This document shows positions 53,311 to 62,761 of a stretch of 64,000 nucleotides of DNA, piece by piece. Origin of the DNA: Paraburkholderia tagetis (GTDB lineage Bacteria; Pseudomonadota; Gammaproteobacteria; Burkholderiales; Burkholderiaceae). The notes beneath the pieces are model-generated. The model was not told where the DNA came from and ran no database searches. It saw only the letters and a list, made by a program, of their open reading frames with translations. Both the position numbers and the translations under genes were made by a program. The DNA is taken from the NCBI RefSeq assembly GCF_022213065.1, contig NZ_JAKLJA010000002.1, positions 434,001-498,000 on the forward strand. Direction: 5' to 3'. Every line of letters starts with the position of its first letter. Within the stretch, counting starts at the first letter, position 1.

Positions 53311-53736
53311 CTACTTCACCGTGATCGTGATCTTCTTCGAATACACGGGCGGATCGTGCGGCACGTGGTTGTAGTCGCCCATCAGCAACTGCAATGTGTG
53401 CTTGCCCGGCGGAAGTTCGATGCGGGCCTCCGTTTCGCCCGCGCCGAAATGCAGATGATTGCGATCCGACGGGATCGGCTGGTCCAGCGGCGGGAGGTCC
53501 GTGTCGACGAGCACGTGATGGTGGCCCGTGTTCGCGCGGTTGACGCCCTTGGGGCAGACGCCCATATTGCGCAGACCCATGCGTACCCAGAACTTGCCGT
53601 TGGGAATCGTTGCGCCGTCCGGTGGCCAGATGATGTAGACCTCGGCGCCCGGTGGCGATGGCGTGCGCTCGGCAAACGCGAGACGCGGTATCAGAACAAC
53701 CGCTGCCAATGCCAATAAAGTTCTTCTTCGTTGCAT
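53311..53736 (-). CDS. DUF4399 periplasmic protein, copy 2
   Basis: A 141-residue secreted protein, signal peptide MQRRRTLLALAAVVLIPRLAFA, followed by the same DUF4399 domain with NTGHHHVLVDTDLPPLDQ and PSDRNHLHFGAGETE. An AAGGAG ribosome binding site precedes ATG 53736. The two copies share most of the C-terminal 90 residues and are separated by 49 bases, indicating local duplication. This copy is upstream and probably cotranscribed with copy 1. Confidence 0.85.
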   Translation of the reverse strand: MQRRRTLLALAAVVLIPRLAFAERTPSPPGAEVYIIWPPDGATIPNGKFWVRMGLRNMGVCPKGVNRANTGHHHVLVDTDLPPLDQPIPSDRNHLHFGAGETEARIELPPGKHTLQLLMGDYNHVPHDPPVYSKKITITVK

Positions 53737-53960
53737 CTCGTTGCTCCTTCTTCGGCGATCGGCACGCGGCTTCCTGGTCCGGCGCGTGATGTACAGCTTA
53801 GGTCGGATTCCCCCGGATGCACATATATCGACGCGTGCACGCCACGTTCGTCGCAAACGCTTCATTCGTCTCATGCATCGACTGCACGCGTGCTATTTTG
53901 TAGTTGTATACGAACAGTGCTGGTGTCTGTACCGTACCCTGCGCGTTAGGGAGAACGAAC

Positions 53961-55262
53961 ATGTGGCGGCGATTGGTGCCTGTGTGCCTGTTAGTCTCGT
54001 TCAGCCTGAGTCCTGCGATCCGCCCAACCCTGCCGGTCACGCATGACCGTTCGGCTCCGGCAAACACGCTGCACGCCGTGTCTGTGCGAACGCATAACAG
54101 CTACGCGCGTGCGATACCCGCGGCCCATTTCGGTCACGGCTTTGCTGTCACGCGCGTTGGCCTGATGCCCAAGGACACCTCGGAAGAGTACGAGATCACG
54201 TTCTGGAATTCGATCAAGGACAGCCAATACGCGAGCGATTACGAGGCGTATCTGAAGGCGTATCCGAACGGGCGCTTCGCGCCGCTCGCCCAGGCGCGCC
54301 TTGCACGCTTGCGCGCAGCGGCATCGAAAGCGCCCGCTGCGCCAGCAGCACACGAGGCGAGCGGCGCGGCCAGCGCGACGCCTGCGCCAGCCGCGCAAGC
54401 GAAGACCCCGCCACCCGCAGCCGTGCCGCCGGCCACCCAAACGAAGCCAGCGTCCGCTGCCGCAGCGGCGGTTCCCGCAGCGGTCCAAGCAGCGGTTCAA
54501 GCGGCGGCGCCTGCGAAAACCCATGTCGTCGCCGCGAAGCCGGGGCTGCACGACATTCAGGACTGCCCCGCCTGTCCGTTGTTGATCGCGGTAACGCCGG
54601 GCAACTTCATGATGGGCAACGAAACCGACGACCCATCGGAAAAGCCCGTGCACCGCGTAGCGATTGGCCACGGCTACGCGCTCGCGAAATATTCGGTGAC
54701 CGTGGCGCAGTGGAACGCGTGCGCCAACGCCGGCGCTTGCCCGCACTTGTCGAGCGATAGCAATGCCGCGCCGAATGCCCCCGTGCGCGACCTGAGTTGG
54801 GACGACGCGCAGCAATACGTGAAATGGCTCTCCAGGATCAGCGGCAAGCCCTACCGCCTGCCGACCGAGGCCGAGTGGGAATATGCCGCGCGCGGCGGCA
54901 CCGCAACGCGCTACTGGTGGGGCAACGAGATGCGCAAGGGCACGGCGAACTGCAAGGATTGCGGGCCACCGTGGCGCGTGGAAGCCCCCGACGACGTCGG
55001 CTCGTTTACCGCCAATCCCTATGGCTTTTACGACATGGCCGGCGGGGTCTGGGAATGGGTCAGCGACTGTTGGCACAACTCGTACAAGAACGCCCCCGAC
55101 GACGGCCGCTCATGGGACGAGCCCAACTGCCAGACGCGAGTGATCCGCGGCGGCTCCTGGCGCGATGGTGCAGGCTATATGCTGAGCGCCACGCGTTTCA
55201 AATACGACAGCAGCGTGCGTTACAACGCCAATGGATTTCGTGTGGCGCGGGACATGCAATAG
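53961..55262 (+). CDS. SUMF1/formylglycine-generating-type domain protein
   Basis: A 433-residue exported protein. A hydrophobic N-terminus ([19 protein letters not shown]) is followed by a [24 protein letters not shown] segment often seen with caspase-like or SUMF1 proteins, an Ala/Pro-rich linker (about 135-205), and a C-terminal FGE-sulfatase domain (about 215-433) with [52 protein letters not shown] and VIRGGSW. Many such domains are not enzymes but C-type-lectin-like binding modules. GGGAGA precedes ATG 53961. It is followed by the second molybdenum hydroxylase operon. Confidence 0.85.
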   Translation: MWRRLVPVCLLVSFSLSPAIRPTLPVTHDRSAPANTLHAVSVRTHNSYARAIPAAHFGHGFAVTRVGLMPKDTSEEYEITFWNSIKDSQYASDYEAYLKAYPNGRFAPLAQARLARLRAAASKAPAAPAAHEASGAASATPAPAAQAKTPPPAAVPPATQTKPASAAAAAVPAAVQAAVQAAAPAKTHVVAAKPGLHDIQDCPACPLLIAVTPGNFMMGNETDDPSEKPVHRVAIGHGYALAKYSVTVAQWNACANAGACPHLSSDSNAAPNAPVRDLSWDDAQQYVKWLSRISGKPYRLPTEAEWEYAARGGTATRYWWGNEMRKGTANCKDCGPPWRVEAPDDVGSFTANPYGFYDMAGGVWEWVSDCWHNSYKNAPDDGRSWDEPNCQTRVIRGGSWRDGAGYMLSATRFKYDSSVRYNANGFRVARDMQ

Positions 55263-55376
55263 CGCTATAGCGCTATTGCGCTATTGCGCGGCCACGCGGT
55301 GCAGGTGTCGTCAAAGACAGTCCGAATCATGTAAGCACACCCGTAAGGCTTCGACTTCCCTACGTGGAGGCGCAGC

Positions 55377-58169
55377 ATGGCTTGCGATGTTTCGCTCACC
55401 CGCCGAACCTTTCTCAAGGCCATGGGCAGTGGCGCATTCACGGTCTCGGTGAGCTCGATCACGGCATTCACAGGCGCGTGTTCTTCGCAGCGCACGCAAA
55501 GCGAACCCACTGGAACGATCGCCCCGCACACCCACGCCACGCCAGAAGCCAGCGCACCGGAACAAGCCGTGAATGGCATGCCCGCATGGGCGCCGAAGCC
55601 CGGCAAAGCGCGCTGGCGCATCGAAGGCGTGCGCAAAGTCACGGGAGCGAAGATTTACGCGCGCGACTTCAAGGCACGCGATTTCGAGGGATGGCCGAAA
55701 CAGGAAAACTGGCTATACGCGCTCCGATGCAATTGCATCGACAAGACGGTCGAGGGATTCGACCTCAGTGTATTGCCGCGCGAGCTTCGTCCCATTGCCG
55801 TGATCTCCAACGAGACGCTAACCAACCATCACATCTCTCTCTCGACCAAACCTGATCCGAGAAAGAACAAGGATATCTATCTTTTTGCGCAGCAAGGCGA
55901 CCCGGCGGATTGCTATGGTCAGCCCGTCGCCCTGTTGATCTTCGAAGATTTCGATACCTGGCGCCACGCGAAAAAGCTGCTCGAATTCAACGAAGCAGTC
56001 ATTCGCTATGGCGCAACGGTATCGCGGGGCAACCAGCCGCCGCCCTTGTTTTCGCCGCCCAAACTCTATGTGCGCGACGACGACAAATCGTTCTCTAACC
56101 TCCACATGGCTACGGACACCCATGGCAATCCAACTGACGCTTTCCGCAGCCAGTGCAAAACCGTAAGCGACGAGATTCACGATCTGGCGAGGCGCAATGT
56201 CGAAAGCAGCGCCTGGCGCCGGTTCGACGGCACGTTTCAGACGCCTGCAATCGACCCTGTCTTTATGGAACCGGAAGCGGGACTGGCCTGGTATCAGCAG
56301 GATTCCGGCGTGCTGCAACTGGTGCTCGGCACACAATCGCCGCGCGACGACGCCACCTCTGCCGGCAGCCTGTTTGCCAATAGCAAGATCCCTATCGATC
56401 ACGTGCACGTGACCGGTTGTTATCCCGGCGGCGGCTTCGGCGGCCGCGATAAATCGTATTTCCCGCTCTATCTTGCGCTTGCGGCGCCGTTTGCGAAGGG
56501 GGCATTGCGCTGGCAGCAGTCACGCTACGAGCAGTTCCAGGTGGGCCTGAAACGATCCGAAACCGAATTCACCGAGTCCATCTGGGTCGACGGCAATGGC
56601 AAGCTCCAGGCATTGGACAGCACGTTCAAGCTCAATGGCGGCGGCAAGGCCAACCTGTCAGGCGCCGTGGGCGACCTCGCGGCGATGAGTTCGATGAGTT
56701 GCTACGACATTCCGCGCGCGATTGCGCAAAGCTCGGTGACCTGGACGCCCGAGGTGTTCGGTGGTTCACAGCGCGGCTTTGGCGGCCCCCAGGCCTTTCT
56801 CGCCATCGAAACGTTGCTGGATGAAGCTGCTCAATCCCTGCACAAGAGCCCATTCGAGATTCGCCGCGACAATCTGCTTGTCAAAGGCCGTGGCAAGACG
56901 CTGACCGGCGCGCCCATCCTGTTCGACCTGCAACTCGAAGAACTGCTGAACCGGCTCGAAACTCACGCGCTGTGGCGTAACCGGGCAAGCACCCGCGCGC
57001 AAAGGCACCAGCAGGGATTGCGCTATGGCGTCGGGCTCTCGATGTCGAATCAAGCCTATGGCACCGGGAAAGACGCGGTGTTCGCGATGGTGCAGATTCA
57101 GCCGGACGCGGGCGTGCGCGTGCTGACGCACTACACCGATATGGGCAATGGCGCGGCAACCACGCTGGGACTCGCACCCGCCGCCTGGCTCGGGCGCAAC
57201 GCGCAAGAGATCGTGATGAGCGAGGTCGAGGCATTCGCCTCCATGACGGATTTCAACTACCGGGCGCTCGGCCAATGGCCGGACGACAGCCGAAGCTATC
57301 CCATTTCCGGGCCGTTTGGATCTTCGAGCGCGTGCCTCGGTGCATTCCATCACTATCAGGCCGTGGATCGCGCGGCCATGGTCTTGATGTTGCAAAGCGT
57401 GCTGCCCGCCGCGCGCCGGATATGGGGCAACGCGCGCATTGCGCCGCAAGCGCTCAAATGGACGAATGGCAAGCTGACTGCCCCTGGCCGCCCGTCGCTC
57501 AGTTGGCCCGCCTTGCTCGACGAAATCGGGCGTACCCAACTGGCCTCCGTGGCGGCCGTCCACCTGACCTACGCCGGTGATTTCTGGAAACGTCAGTACA
57601 CCTTCAAGTCTGGAGCCGCCGAGATGGACTGCGACTTCGTGGCAGTCGGCACCGATACGCGCAACCTCAAGCCGTTGCCTCACGGTGCGCTGATCGCCCC
57701 GCACGACACAGTGGGATACGGCCGCACGAACTATGCGCCCGCTGCCGCGCTGGTCGCGCTAAGCGTCAGCCCCGCTAGCGGGCACATCAAGATCGAGCAT
57801 GTCGTCACCACGCTCAGCGCCGGGCGGTTGATTTGTCCTGAGATCGTCGAAGGTCAATCGCAAGGCGCGGTTGCGATGGCGATCGGCAACGTGCTCAGCG
57901 AAGCGTGCCCGTTCGGCGATCAAGGCCCCGGAAACGGCAAGTGGAATCTGGACCAGTACCTGATCACGCGCATGACCGACGTCCCGATCCAGGAGCTGAT
58001 CACGCTGCCGCCACCCGCGGACAAGGATCGCCATGAGGCACGCGGAATCGGCGAGGCCGTCATGTGTCCCATCGCACCCGCGCTGCTCAATGCGCTGGCC
58101 ATGGCAACAGGGCGCCGCTTCAGGCAAACCCCGGTGACGCCCGCGATGATTCGGGAGGCACTAGCGTGA
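55377..58169 (+). CDS. Molybdopterin-binding aldehyde oxidase subunit (second set)
   Basis: A 930-residue molybdenum hydroxylase large subunit, exported by Tat (TRRTFLKAMG near residue 8), with a Cys in FTGAC that might be lipid-modified. The mature part has the Gly-rich Moco segments (YPGGGFGGRDKS near 350, GSQRGFGGPQAF near 465) and the C-terminal ARGIGEAVMCPIAPAL with the catalytic Glu. It is longer than the copy at 6033-8387 and clearly divergent from it. Its stop overlaps the start of the 2Fe-2S subunit gene. The substrate is unknown. Confidence 0.9.
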   Translation: MACDVSLTRRTFLKAMGSGAFTVSVSSITAFTGACSSQRTQSEPTGTIAPHTHATPEASAPEQAVNGMPAWAPKPGKARWRIEGVRKVTGAKIYARDFKARDFEGWPKQENWLYALRCNCIDKTVEGFDLSVLPRELRPIAVISNETLTNHHISLSTKPDPRKNKDIYLFAQQGDPADCYGQPVALLIFEDFDTWRHAKKLLEFNEAVIRYGATVSRGNQPPPLFSPPKLYVRDDDKSFSNLHMATDTHGNPTDAFRSQCKTVSDEIHDLARRNVESSAWRRFDGTFQTPAIDPVFMEPEAGLAWYQQDSGVLQLVLGTQSPRDDATSAGSLFANSKIPIDHVHVTGCYPGGGFGGRDKSYFPLYLALAAPFAKGALRWQQSRYEQFQVGLKRSETEFTESIWVDGNGKLQALDSTFKLNGGGKANLSGAVGDLAAMSSMSCYDIPRAIAQSSVTWTPEVFGGSQRGFGGPQAFLAIETLLDEAAQSLHKSPFEIRRDNLLVKGRGKTLTGAPILFDLQLEELLNRLETHALWRNRASTRAQRHQQGLRYGVGLSMSNQAYGTGKDAVFAMVQIQPDAGVRVLTHYTDMGNGAATTLGLAPAAWLGRNAQEIVMSEVEAFASMTDFNYRALGQWPDDSRSYPISGPFGSSSACLGAFHHYQAVDRAAMVLMLQSVLPAARRIWGNARIAPQALKWTNGKLTAPGRPSLSWPALLDEIGRTQLASVAAVHLTYAGDFWKRQYTFKSGAAEMDCDFVAVGTDTRNLKPLPHGALIAPHDTVGYGRTNYAPAAALVALSVSPASGHIKIEHVVTTLSAGRLICPEIVEGQSQGAVAMAIGNVLSEACPFGDQGPGNGKWNLDQYLITRMTDVPIQELITLPPPADKDRHEARGIGEAVMCPIAPALLNALAMATGRRFRQTPVTPAMIREALA

Positions 58170-58681
58170 GCGAACGTGCGGTGCAGATTCACGTAAACGG
58201 GCAAGCGATCACGGTTCCCGCAGCCGATGCCGATATGAGCCTCGCTGAATTCCTTCACGAACGCATGGACCTGACGGGCACCAAAGTATGCTGCGGCATC
58301 GGCGTGTGTCGTGCGTGCACCGTAGGCATGCGTAGCAGCCAGGACGCATTGATGGAAAAAACCCTGGCATGCGTGACGCCGGTCAGCGCCGTTGCGAATC
58401 AGTACATCTATACCGTGGAAAGCCTCGCGCAAGGACCCAGGCTCTCGCCGCTGCAACAGACCTTCCTCGAATCGTTCGCGTTTCAATGCGGCTACTGCAC
58501 GCCCGGTTTCCTGATGGCCGCCACCGCCATGCTCGAACATTTAAAGGCGTACCGCGCCGATCAGCTCGAAGCGGCCATCGATACCTGGGTGGGCGGCAAT
58601 CTGTGCCGTTGCACCGGCTACGTCAAGTACCGCGATGCCATCCGCAAGGTCGCGCAACAGCACATGAAAGGCGGAGCGTGA
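58166..58681 (+). CDS. 2Fe-2S subunit of the second molybdenum hydroxylase
   Basis: A 171-residue small subunit with a plant-type 2Fe-2S domain (CCGIGVCRACTVG, residues about 44-56) and a helical 2Fe-2S domain (CGYCTPGFL and CRCTGY). The GTG at 58166 overlaps the preceding stop and has GGGAGG upstream, indicating translational coupling. It relays electrons from the Mo centre to the cytochrome c encoded next. Confidence 0.92.
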   Translation: MSERAVQIHVNGQAITVPAADADMSLAEFLHERMDLTGTKVCCGIGVCRACTVGMRSSQDALMEKTLACVTPVSAVANQYIYTVESLAQGPRLSPLQQTFLESFAFQCGYCTPGFLMAATAMLEHLKAYRADQLEAAIDTWVGGNLCRCTGYVKYRDAIRKVAQQHMKGGA

Positions 58682-58683
58682 AG

Positions 58684-59664
58684 ATGCGTCGCGCGATCCG
58701 GCTATTCGCCCTCTCCTGCATCATGGCGATGCCGCTTGCGGCATGGGCTCGTGAACAGACATTGCTCGAATACGCCGGGCAATGCGCAAGGGAAATCGGC
58801 GAAATTCCCGCCTTCGACTGCAACGACGGCACGGACATACCCATTACGATCAACGGCAAACCTCCCGCGCACAATGAATCCCCACGGCTATGCGACAAGC
58901 CCTCACTGCTTCATCCGGATTCCGAAGTAACGGGACAGTGCATTCCGTACTCGAAAATACTGAATCTGTCGCGCGGCAATACGCAGATCTCCGCGTACTG
59001 CCGGCGCAACACGCTGCGCGCCGACAAGGATCCAAACTATGACGAAGTCGTCATCGTGATGCATCACTCCGGCAACGGCAAGACCTGCTGGTTCCAATCC
59101 TTACCCGCTTCGGGTGCGAAAGGATTCGATGCGACACGTGTGCCGCCACCCAACGAGAAGAAGCCGCCGCCAGGCCGGACCTCCGCTGTCGAATTCTGGA
59201 CGAGTCCCGCAAAGGTTGCCGCAGAGCGCCCTGGCTGCGTGTCCTGCCACGATGCAGGACCGTTTATCTTCAGCCCCTATATCGGGCAGGTCTGGGACAA
59301 GGTGCCCACCGACCCGTGGGGGCGCTATTCGAACATCGGTGCGGCATTCTCATCGCATCGCCTCACGACGATCACCACACCGGGTAACGCCTGTATCGGC
59401 TGCCACCGGATCGGCAGCGAACAGAGTTGCACGGCTTATATCGGCCTTTCGGCGGGCAAGTTTGCCGCGCCAGGGAACGACACGCTCGCCAACCGTTATC
59501 CGCTTAGCCACTGGATGCCGACCGACAACACCATGAGCGAGGCGCAGTGGAATGAGGCAAACGTGAAATCGGTCGAGGCCTTGCTGGCCTGCTGCAATGA
59601 CAAGGCACACAAAAACCCGAACTGCAGCTTCAATCCGGTTCCTGCGAGTTCGAACGCCAGGTAA
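58684..59664 (+). CDS. Diheme cytochrome c-type protein linked to the second Mo hydroxylase
   Basis: A 326-residue exported protein (signal MRRAIRLFALSCIMAMPLAAWA) with two heme-c sites, CVSCH near 182 and CIGCH near 240, and several further cysteines (such as LACCNDKAH near the end) that may form disulfides. It differs from the triheme cytochrome of the first operon but occupies the same functional place, accepting electrons from the 2Fe-2S subunit. A GTG two codons earlier, overlapping the previous stop, is an alternative start; GGAG lies upstream of both. Confidence 0.8.
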   Translation: MRRAIRLFALSCIMAMPLAAWAREQTLLEYAGQCAREIGEIPAFDCNDGTDIPITINGKPPAHNESPRLCDKPSLLHPDSEVTGQCIPYSKILNLSRGNTQISAYCRRNTLRADKDPNYDEVVIVMHHSGNGKTCWFQSLPASGAKGFDATRVPPPNEKKPPPGRTSAVEFWTSPAKVAAERPGCVSCHDAGPFIFSPYIGQVWDKVPTDPWGRYSNIGAAFSSHRLTTITTPGNACIGCHRIGSEQSCTAYIGLSAGKFAAPGNDTLANRYPLSHWMPTDNTMSEAQWNEANVKSVEALLACCNDKAHKNPNCSFNPVPASSNAR

Positions 59665-59886
59665 GGCGGCACGATGTATGCGGCTGTCGATGGTGCGGCG
59701 GGCGTTCGGGAAACCCGTTTTCCCGTACCCCGGTCAGGGCGCGTCAATATTGATGGCGACTCCGTGGCGTTTCGAACACCTCTTTTCCTTCCTCAAGGTA
59801 CGCGTAACTCCATCCGTAGCGCAGTAAAGCGGCAGATATTGCCTCTCGATATCTCGAGAGGACGACTATCGAACTGGAGTTACATC

Positions 59887-60213
59887 ATGAAGTTCATTTT
59901 GATCACCTGGCAAGCGCTCCGCCTGGTCGGCGGCCTGTCTGTGCGCGTGGCGGCATTGCTCCTCTGGTCTGCAATTGCGGCAGGCGCTGGCTGGATGCTC
60001 GTGCATCTGCCGGACGTCTGGTATGACCATCTCGGGAACCGGTCGAGCACGGGCTTCGCTGTTGCCGCCATCATGGCTTACGCCTTCGTGGCTGGCGCGT
60101 TCTTTCTCGAGTTTTCCTGCGGCGTCGTGCAAATGCTGGTGGACGTATATAAGGAAACCCTGAATTTCGTGCAGCTAAACCGGGCAGCGGCTGCAATTCA
60201 CCGTCCCGGGTAG
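59887..60213 (+). CDS. Small integral membrane protein (108 aa)
   Basis: A 108-residue protein with two hydrophobic helices (about 18-42 and 55-85) connected by a short loop with HLPDVWYDHLGN, and a polar C-terminus. TGGAG precedes the ATG. No named family recognised. A 222-base gap with a small hairpin near 59707-59725 separates it from the cytochrome gene, so it is probably a separate unit. Confidence 0.7.
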   Translation: MKFILITWQALRLVGGLSVRVAALLLWSAIAAGAGWMLVHLPDVWYDHLGNRSSTGFAVAAIMAYAFVAGAFFLEFSCGVVQMLVDVYKETLNFVQLNRAAAAIHRPG

Positions 60214-60275
60214 CAGCCAATCCGGCCGGGAATGACTAGAATTCAGGAATGGTCGCGTTCCAGAAGGAGGCTGCC

Positions 60276-60431
60276 ATGACTCAATCAATGATCAGCTTTT
60301 GGGTGGGTCTTCTGGTGCTCATTGTTGTTGCATGGGCCCTGTCCAGCCGCTACCGGCGCGATCACCCGACAGAGAGCCTGGACCACTGGCTCGACACCCA
60401 CCATATGCGCTGGCTGCATCGCAAGCACTAG
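60276..60431 (+). CDS. Short single-span membrane protein (51 aa)
   Basis: A 51-residue protein, with one membrane helix (about 6-22, ISFWVGLLVLIVVAWAL) followed by a basic, His-rich tail (SSRYRRDHP, DTHHMRWLHRKH). AAGGAGG stands eight bases before the ATG, an excellent ribosome binding site. It follows the 108-residue membrane protein gene after 62 bases and may be cotranscribed with it. Function unknown. Confidence 0.65.
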   Translation: MTQSMISFWVGLLVLIVVAWALSSRYRRDHPTESLDHWLDTHHMRWLHRKH

Positions 60432-60516
60432 CGGGCGGCGCTCCCCGGCGCAGGGGAGCGCACATGCCCCTCTCGCTGGCATTCGAAAGCGCGCCGACGG
60501 CCATCGCCACCACGTT

Positions 60517-60540
60517 GTCCGTAAATCTCCATTTACGGAC
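60517..60540 (+). terminator. Hairpin after the 51-residue membrane protein gene
   Basis: GTCCGTAAAT and ATTTACGGAC form a perfect 10-bp stem around CTCC. It is 85 bases after the stop; a TTTTT run follows only about 20 bases later, so it may be a weak terminator or a regulatory structure. Confidence 0.45.
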
Positions 60541-60622
60541 GGGGGCGCGGGCATGACTTTTTAACATTCCCTGCATATTCTTCTTTTCCCGGCTGAGGTA
60601 GTCACAAAAAACGGATACCAAA

Positions 60623-61000
60623 ATGGTCGTACAAAGGCTTTCGATCCAGGCCGCCAAGGGGAAACTGCAGGTTATTCCGGTGTGGCAATGCCTGGCGAGG
60701 AACGGTGCAAAAGTTCGTCGCTGGAATGTGAGCGTCGATTGCAAGACCGGCGTCGAGTCGATGACAATCGATATCGCCGTTGGCGGGCCTCAGTGCACCG
60801 CAAACATTATCGCCACGCTTGGCACGGCTCCGCTGGACATGACGGTGACCCCGCTTCCGCTCGCGTGGGCTCGAAACACGGAGCGCGGAGAGGGAGACCC
60901 GTGCGCAGCGGCAAATCCACGCCCGAATCCCCGTTTAGAACCGAAGCTGACTGTAGTCGAACGCATCACCGATCGTATCGCCACTCCCATGCAGGATTGA
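60623..61000 (+). CDS. Hypothetical protein (125 aa)
   Basis: A 125-residue soluble frame with a basic N-terminus and a Pro-rich C-terminal region (CAAANPRPNPRLEPK). No domain recognised. The ribosome binding site is poor. It lies between small membrane protein genes and the paralogue at 61048, on the same strand. Coding is plausible but not certain. Confidence 0.4.
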   Translation: MVVQRLSIQAAKGKLQVIPVWQCLARNGAKVRRWNVSVDCKTGVESMTIDIAVGGPQCTANIIATLGTAPLDMTVTPLPLAWARNTERGEGDPCAAANPRPNPRLEPKLTVVERITDRIATPMQD

Positions 61001-61047
61001 TCGTGGGTGCGTCGCGGCGCAAGCCACAACGGCACGAGGCATAGCAC

Positions 61048-61353
61048 ATGATGAAGAGGACATACGAGCGCCACGGCTTCACGCTCGAAGTAACGGTCGA
61101 GTCGGACTTCATCTTTCGGCCGGCTGAGCGAGCGATCGTGTGCCAGGACTATGTGGCGATGGTCCGCGTGTTTCGCGACAGTCACGTCATCGCGGCCCTC
61201 CCGCCGATCAGGTTGGGCACGGTCGACGGTCAGCCCTTTGCTTCAGAGGTCGATGCGTTGATGAGCGGATACGGCGCGGGCCGCAGGATAGTCGACAATC
61301 TGCCCGGCAAGGATGTCTCGCGCCCCCATGATGGCGGCGCGGATATTCGTTAA
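61048..61353 (+). CDS. Conserved small hypothetical protein, paralogue of the gene at 8500
   Basis: A 101-residue soluble protein homologous to the 89-residue product of 8500-8769: YERHGFTLEVTVESDF at the start, VDGQPFASEVDALMSGYGAGRRIVDNL toward the end. The C-terminus is a few residues longer. GAGG lies about 8-11 bases upstream of the ATG; a second ATG follows immediately. Function unknown. It converges on the porin gene with a terminator between. Confidence 0.7.
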   Translation: MMKRTYERHGFTLEVTVESDFIFRPAERAIVCQDYVAMVRVFRDSHVIAALPPIRLGTVDGQPFASEVDALMSGYGAGRRIVDNLPGKDVSRPHDGGADIR

Positions 61354-61355
61354 AG

Positions 61356-61377
61356 CCGGGTGCATATTTGCACCCGG
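61356..61377. terminator. Bidirectional terminator between the 61048 gene and the porin gene
   Basis: CCGGGTGCA and TGCACCCGG form a 9-bp stem with a TATT loop between two convergent genes. On the minus strand it is followed by GCTTTAA and on the plus strand by GCCTTCTT, short T-rich tails on both sides. Confidence 0.65.
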
Positions 61378-61383
61378 GCCTTC

Positions 61384-62586
61384 TTAAAACCGATGTCGCA
61401 AGGCTGCACGAACGACAACCTGGTGATTGTTGGTTGAGTCACCGAGACTTCCGATATTCGCAACCGCAGCCGCCCCCGTCGACGAGGTTCCGGAAGCACG
61501 CTGCCATGCACCTTCCAGATACACGTCCGTGCGTTTCGACAGGAAGTAATCGCCCATGACGCTCACCTGGTTGTAGTGCTGGTCGCCAACCGTTTGCCCA
61601 TTGGTTTTCGTCACGCCCGCGCCGTTCAGGTAATCGTAGGCGGCCATCACTGCAAACGCCGGTGTCACCATGTACTTGGCAGTGAAGTCCACGTTATTGA
61701 ATCGCGCTGTCGCGCCTGCGAATCCGGCGCCCAGATTTCCATACTGGGTATTCGTGTACGAGGCCGCGAGGGAAAGCGAGCCGATCGCGTAACCTGCGCC
61801 GGCACCGATCACCTGATAAGCCGTGGCGCTCGTATACCCCTTGTTGAGCGACCAGGCAAGTTGCGAGCTACCGTTTGCATTGTCCGTAAAGAAACCCGAG
61901 CCCGCCGTCGCCGAAGTCGGATTCTTGAAGTATTCGTAGATAGCACCGAAACTGAACGGGCCATTCGAATAGGCCGCGCCCACCGAATAACCGCTGTTCG
62001 CGGTGGTATTGCCTGCCACGCCACCCACGCTGTATTCGCCACCGAACGTGAATCCGCCGTAGTTCTGGCTCATGAAGCGCACCGCGTTGTTCACCCGCAC
62101 GGAGTTGCCCGTGTTGTCGAGATCGCCGGGATGCTGGAATGCCGCCGAACCGGCCTGTGCACCTTGCGAAGTCAGGGGTTGCAGGAAATAGATAATCGAA
62201 TCATATTGCCGGCCAAACGTCAGGCTCCCGAACTTGCTGCTGCTCAATCCCACAAAGGCCTGTCTGCCGAGGAACGTTCCTCCTTGTGCTGACTGGCCGT
62301 TGTTGATATTGATTCCGCCCTCCAACGTGAAGATGGCCTGAAGACCGCCACCCAGGTCCTCAGCGCCTTTGAATCCCCAACGACTGCCGTTAATTCCGCT
62401 TGTCGAATCAAGGAAAAATTTCTTCCCTCCTGTCGCCCCCCCGGCGTTATTCAGAAACATGACGCCTTCGTCGACGATGCCATACAGCGTCACGCTGCTT
62501 TGTGCGAAAGCGGGCGCGTTAGCCACCGCGGACAGTGCAGTCACAGCCGCAAAACCGATCAGGCGTCGTTGTGCATTCTTTTTCAT
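61384..62586 (-). CDS. Gram-negative porin (Burkholderia OmpC/Opc type)
   Basis: A 400-residue trimeric beta-barrel porin. A signal peptide ends at APAFAQ, the mature chain begins SSVTLYGIVDEGV, and the barrel includes WGFKGAEDLGGGLQAIFTLEGG and LSSSKFGSLTFGRQYD, with the C-terminal HRF required for barrel assembly. It allows passage of small solutes across the outer membrane. GGAG precedes the ATG. It follows the MFS transporter gene on the same strand, possibly for the same substrate. Confidence 0.93.
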   Translation of the reverse strand: MKKNAQRRLIGFAAVTALSAVANAPAFAQSSVTLYGIVDEGVMFLNNAGGATGGKKFFLDSTSGINGSRWGFKGAEDLGGGLQAIFTLEGGININNGQSAQGGTFLGRQAFVGLSSSKFGSLTFGRQYDSIIYFLQPLTSQGAQAGSAAFQHPGDLDNTGNSVRVNNAVRFMSQNYGGFTFGGEYSVGGVAGNTTANSGYSVGAAYSNGPFSFGAIYEYFKNPTSATAGSGFFTDNANGSSQLAWSLNKGYTSATAYQVIGAGAGYAIGSLSLAASYTNTQYGNLGAGFAGATARFNNVDFTAKYMVTPAFAVMAAYDYLNGAGVTKTNGQTVGDQHYNQVSVMGDYFLSKRTDVYLEGAWQRASGTSSTGAAAVANIGSLGDSTNNHQVVVRAALRHRF

Positions 62587-62690
62587 CGCGAGTTTTCTCC
62601 AGGTCCTCGATTCGAGGTTGTTGTCGATTCGTTATACTTTTCAATCCGGAATGATTTCCGGTAATTCAATGCGGCGCGCCCTGCCGGGCG

Positions 62691-62760
62691 GCCGCTTTGC
62701 AGCCGCTTTGCAGCCGCTTTGCAGCCGCTTTACAGCCTCTTCGCAGCCGCTTCGCAGCCG
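62691..62760. repeat. 11-bp tandem repeat between the MFS and porin genes
   Basis: Six and a third copies of an 11-base unit (GCCGCTTTGCA, later GCCGCTTCGCA) fill most of the gap between the MFS stop and the porin region. Three copies are identical and the others differ by one to three bases. It is not coding. It could affect readthrough from the transporter gene or form by slippage. Confidence 0.9.
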
Positions 62761-62761
62761 T

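Noticed and set aside
53707..59725. Extension of the peptide island to include the SUMF1 and Mo-hydroxylase genes
   Set aside because: No sigma-54 promoter or dyad was found upstream of these genes and their functions do not match the export system; adjacency alone is not enough.
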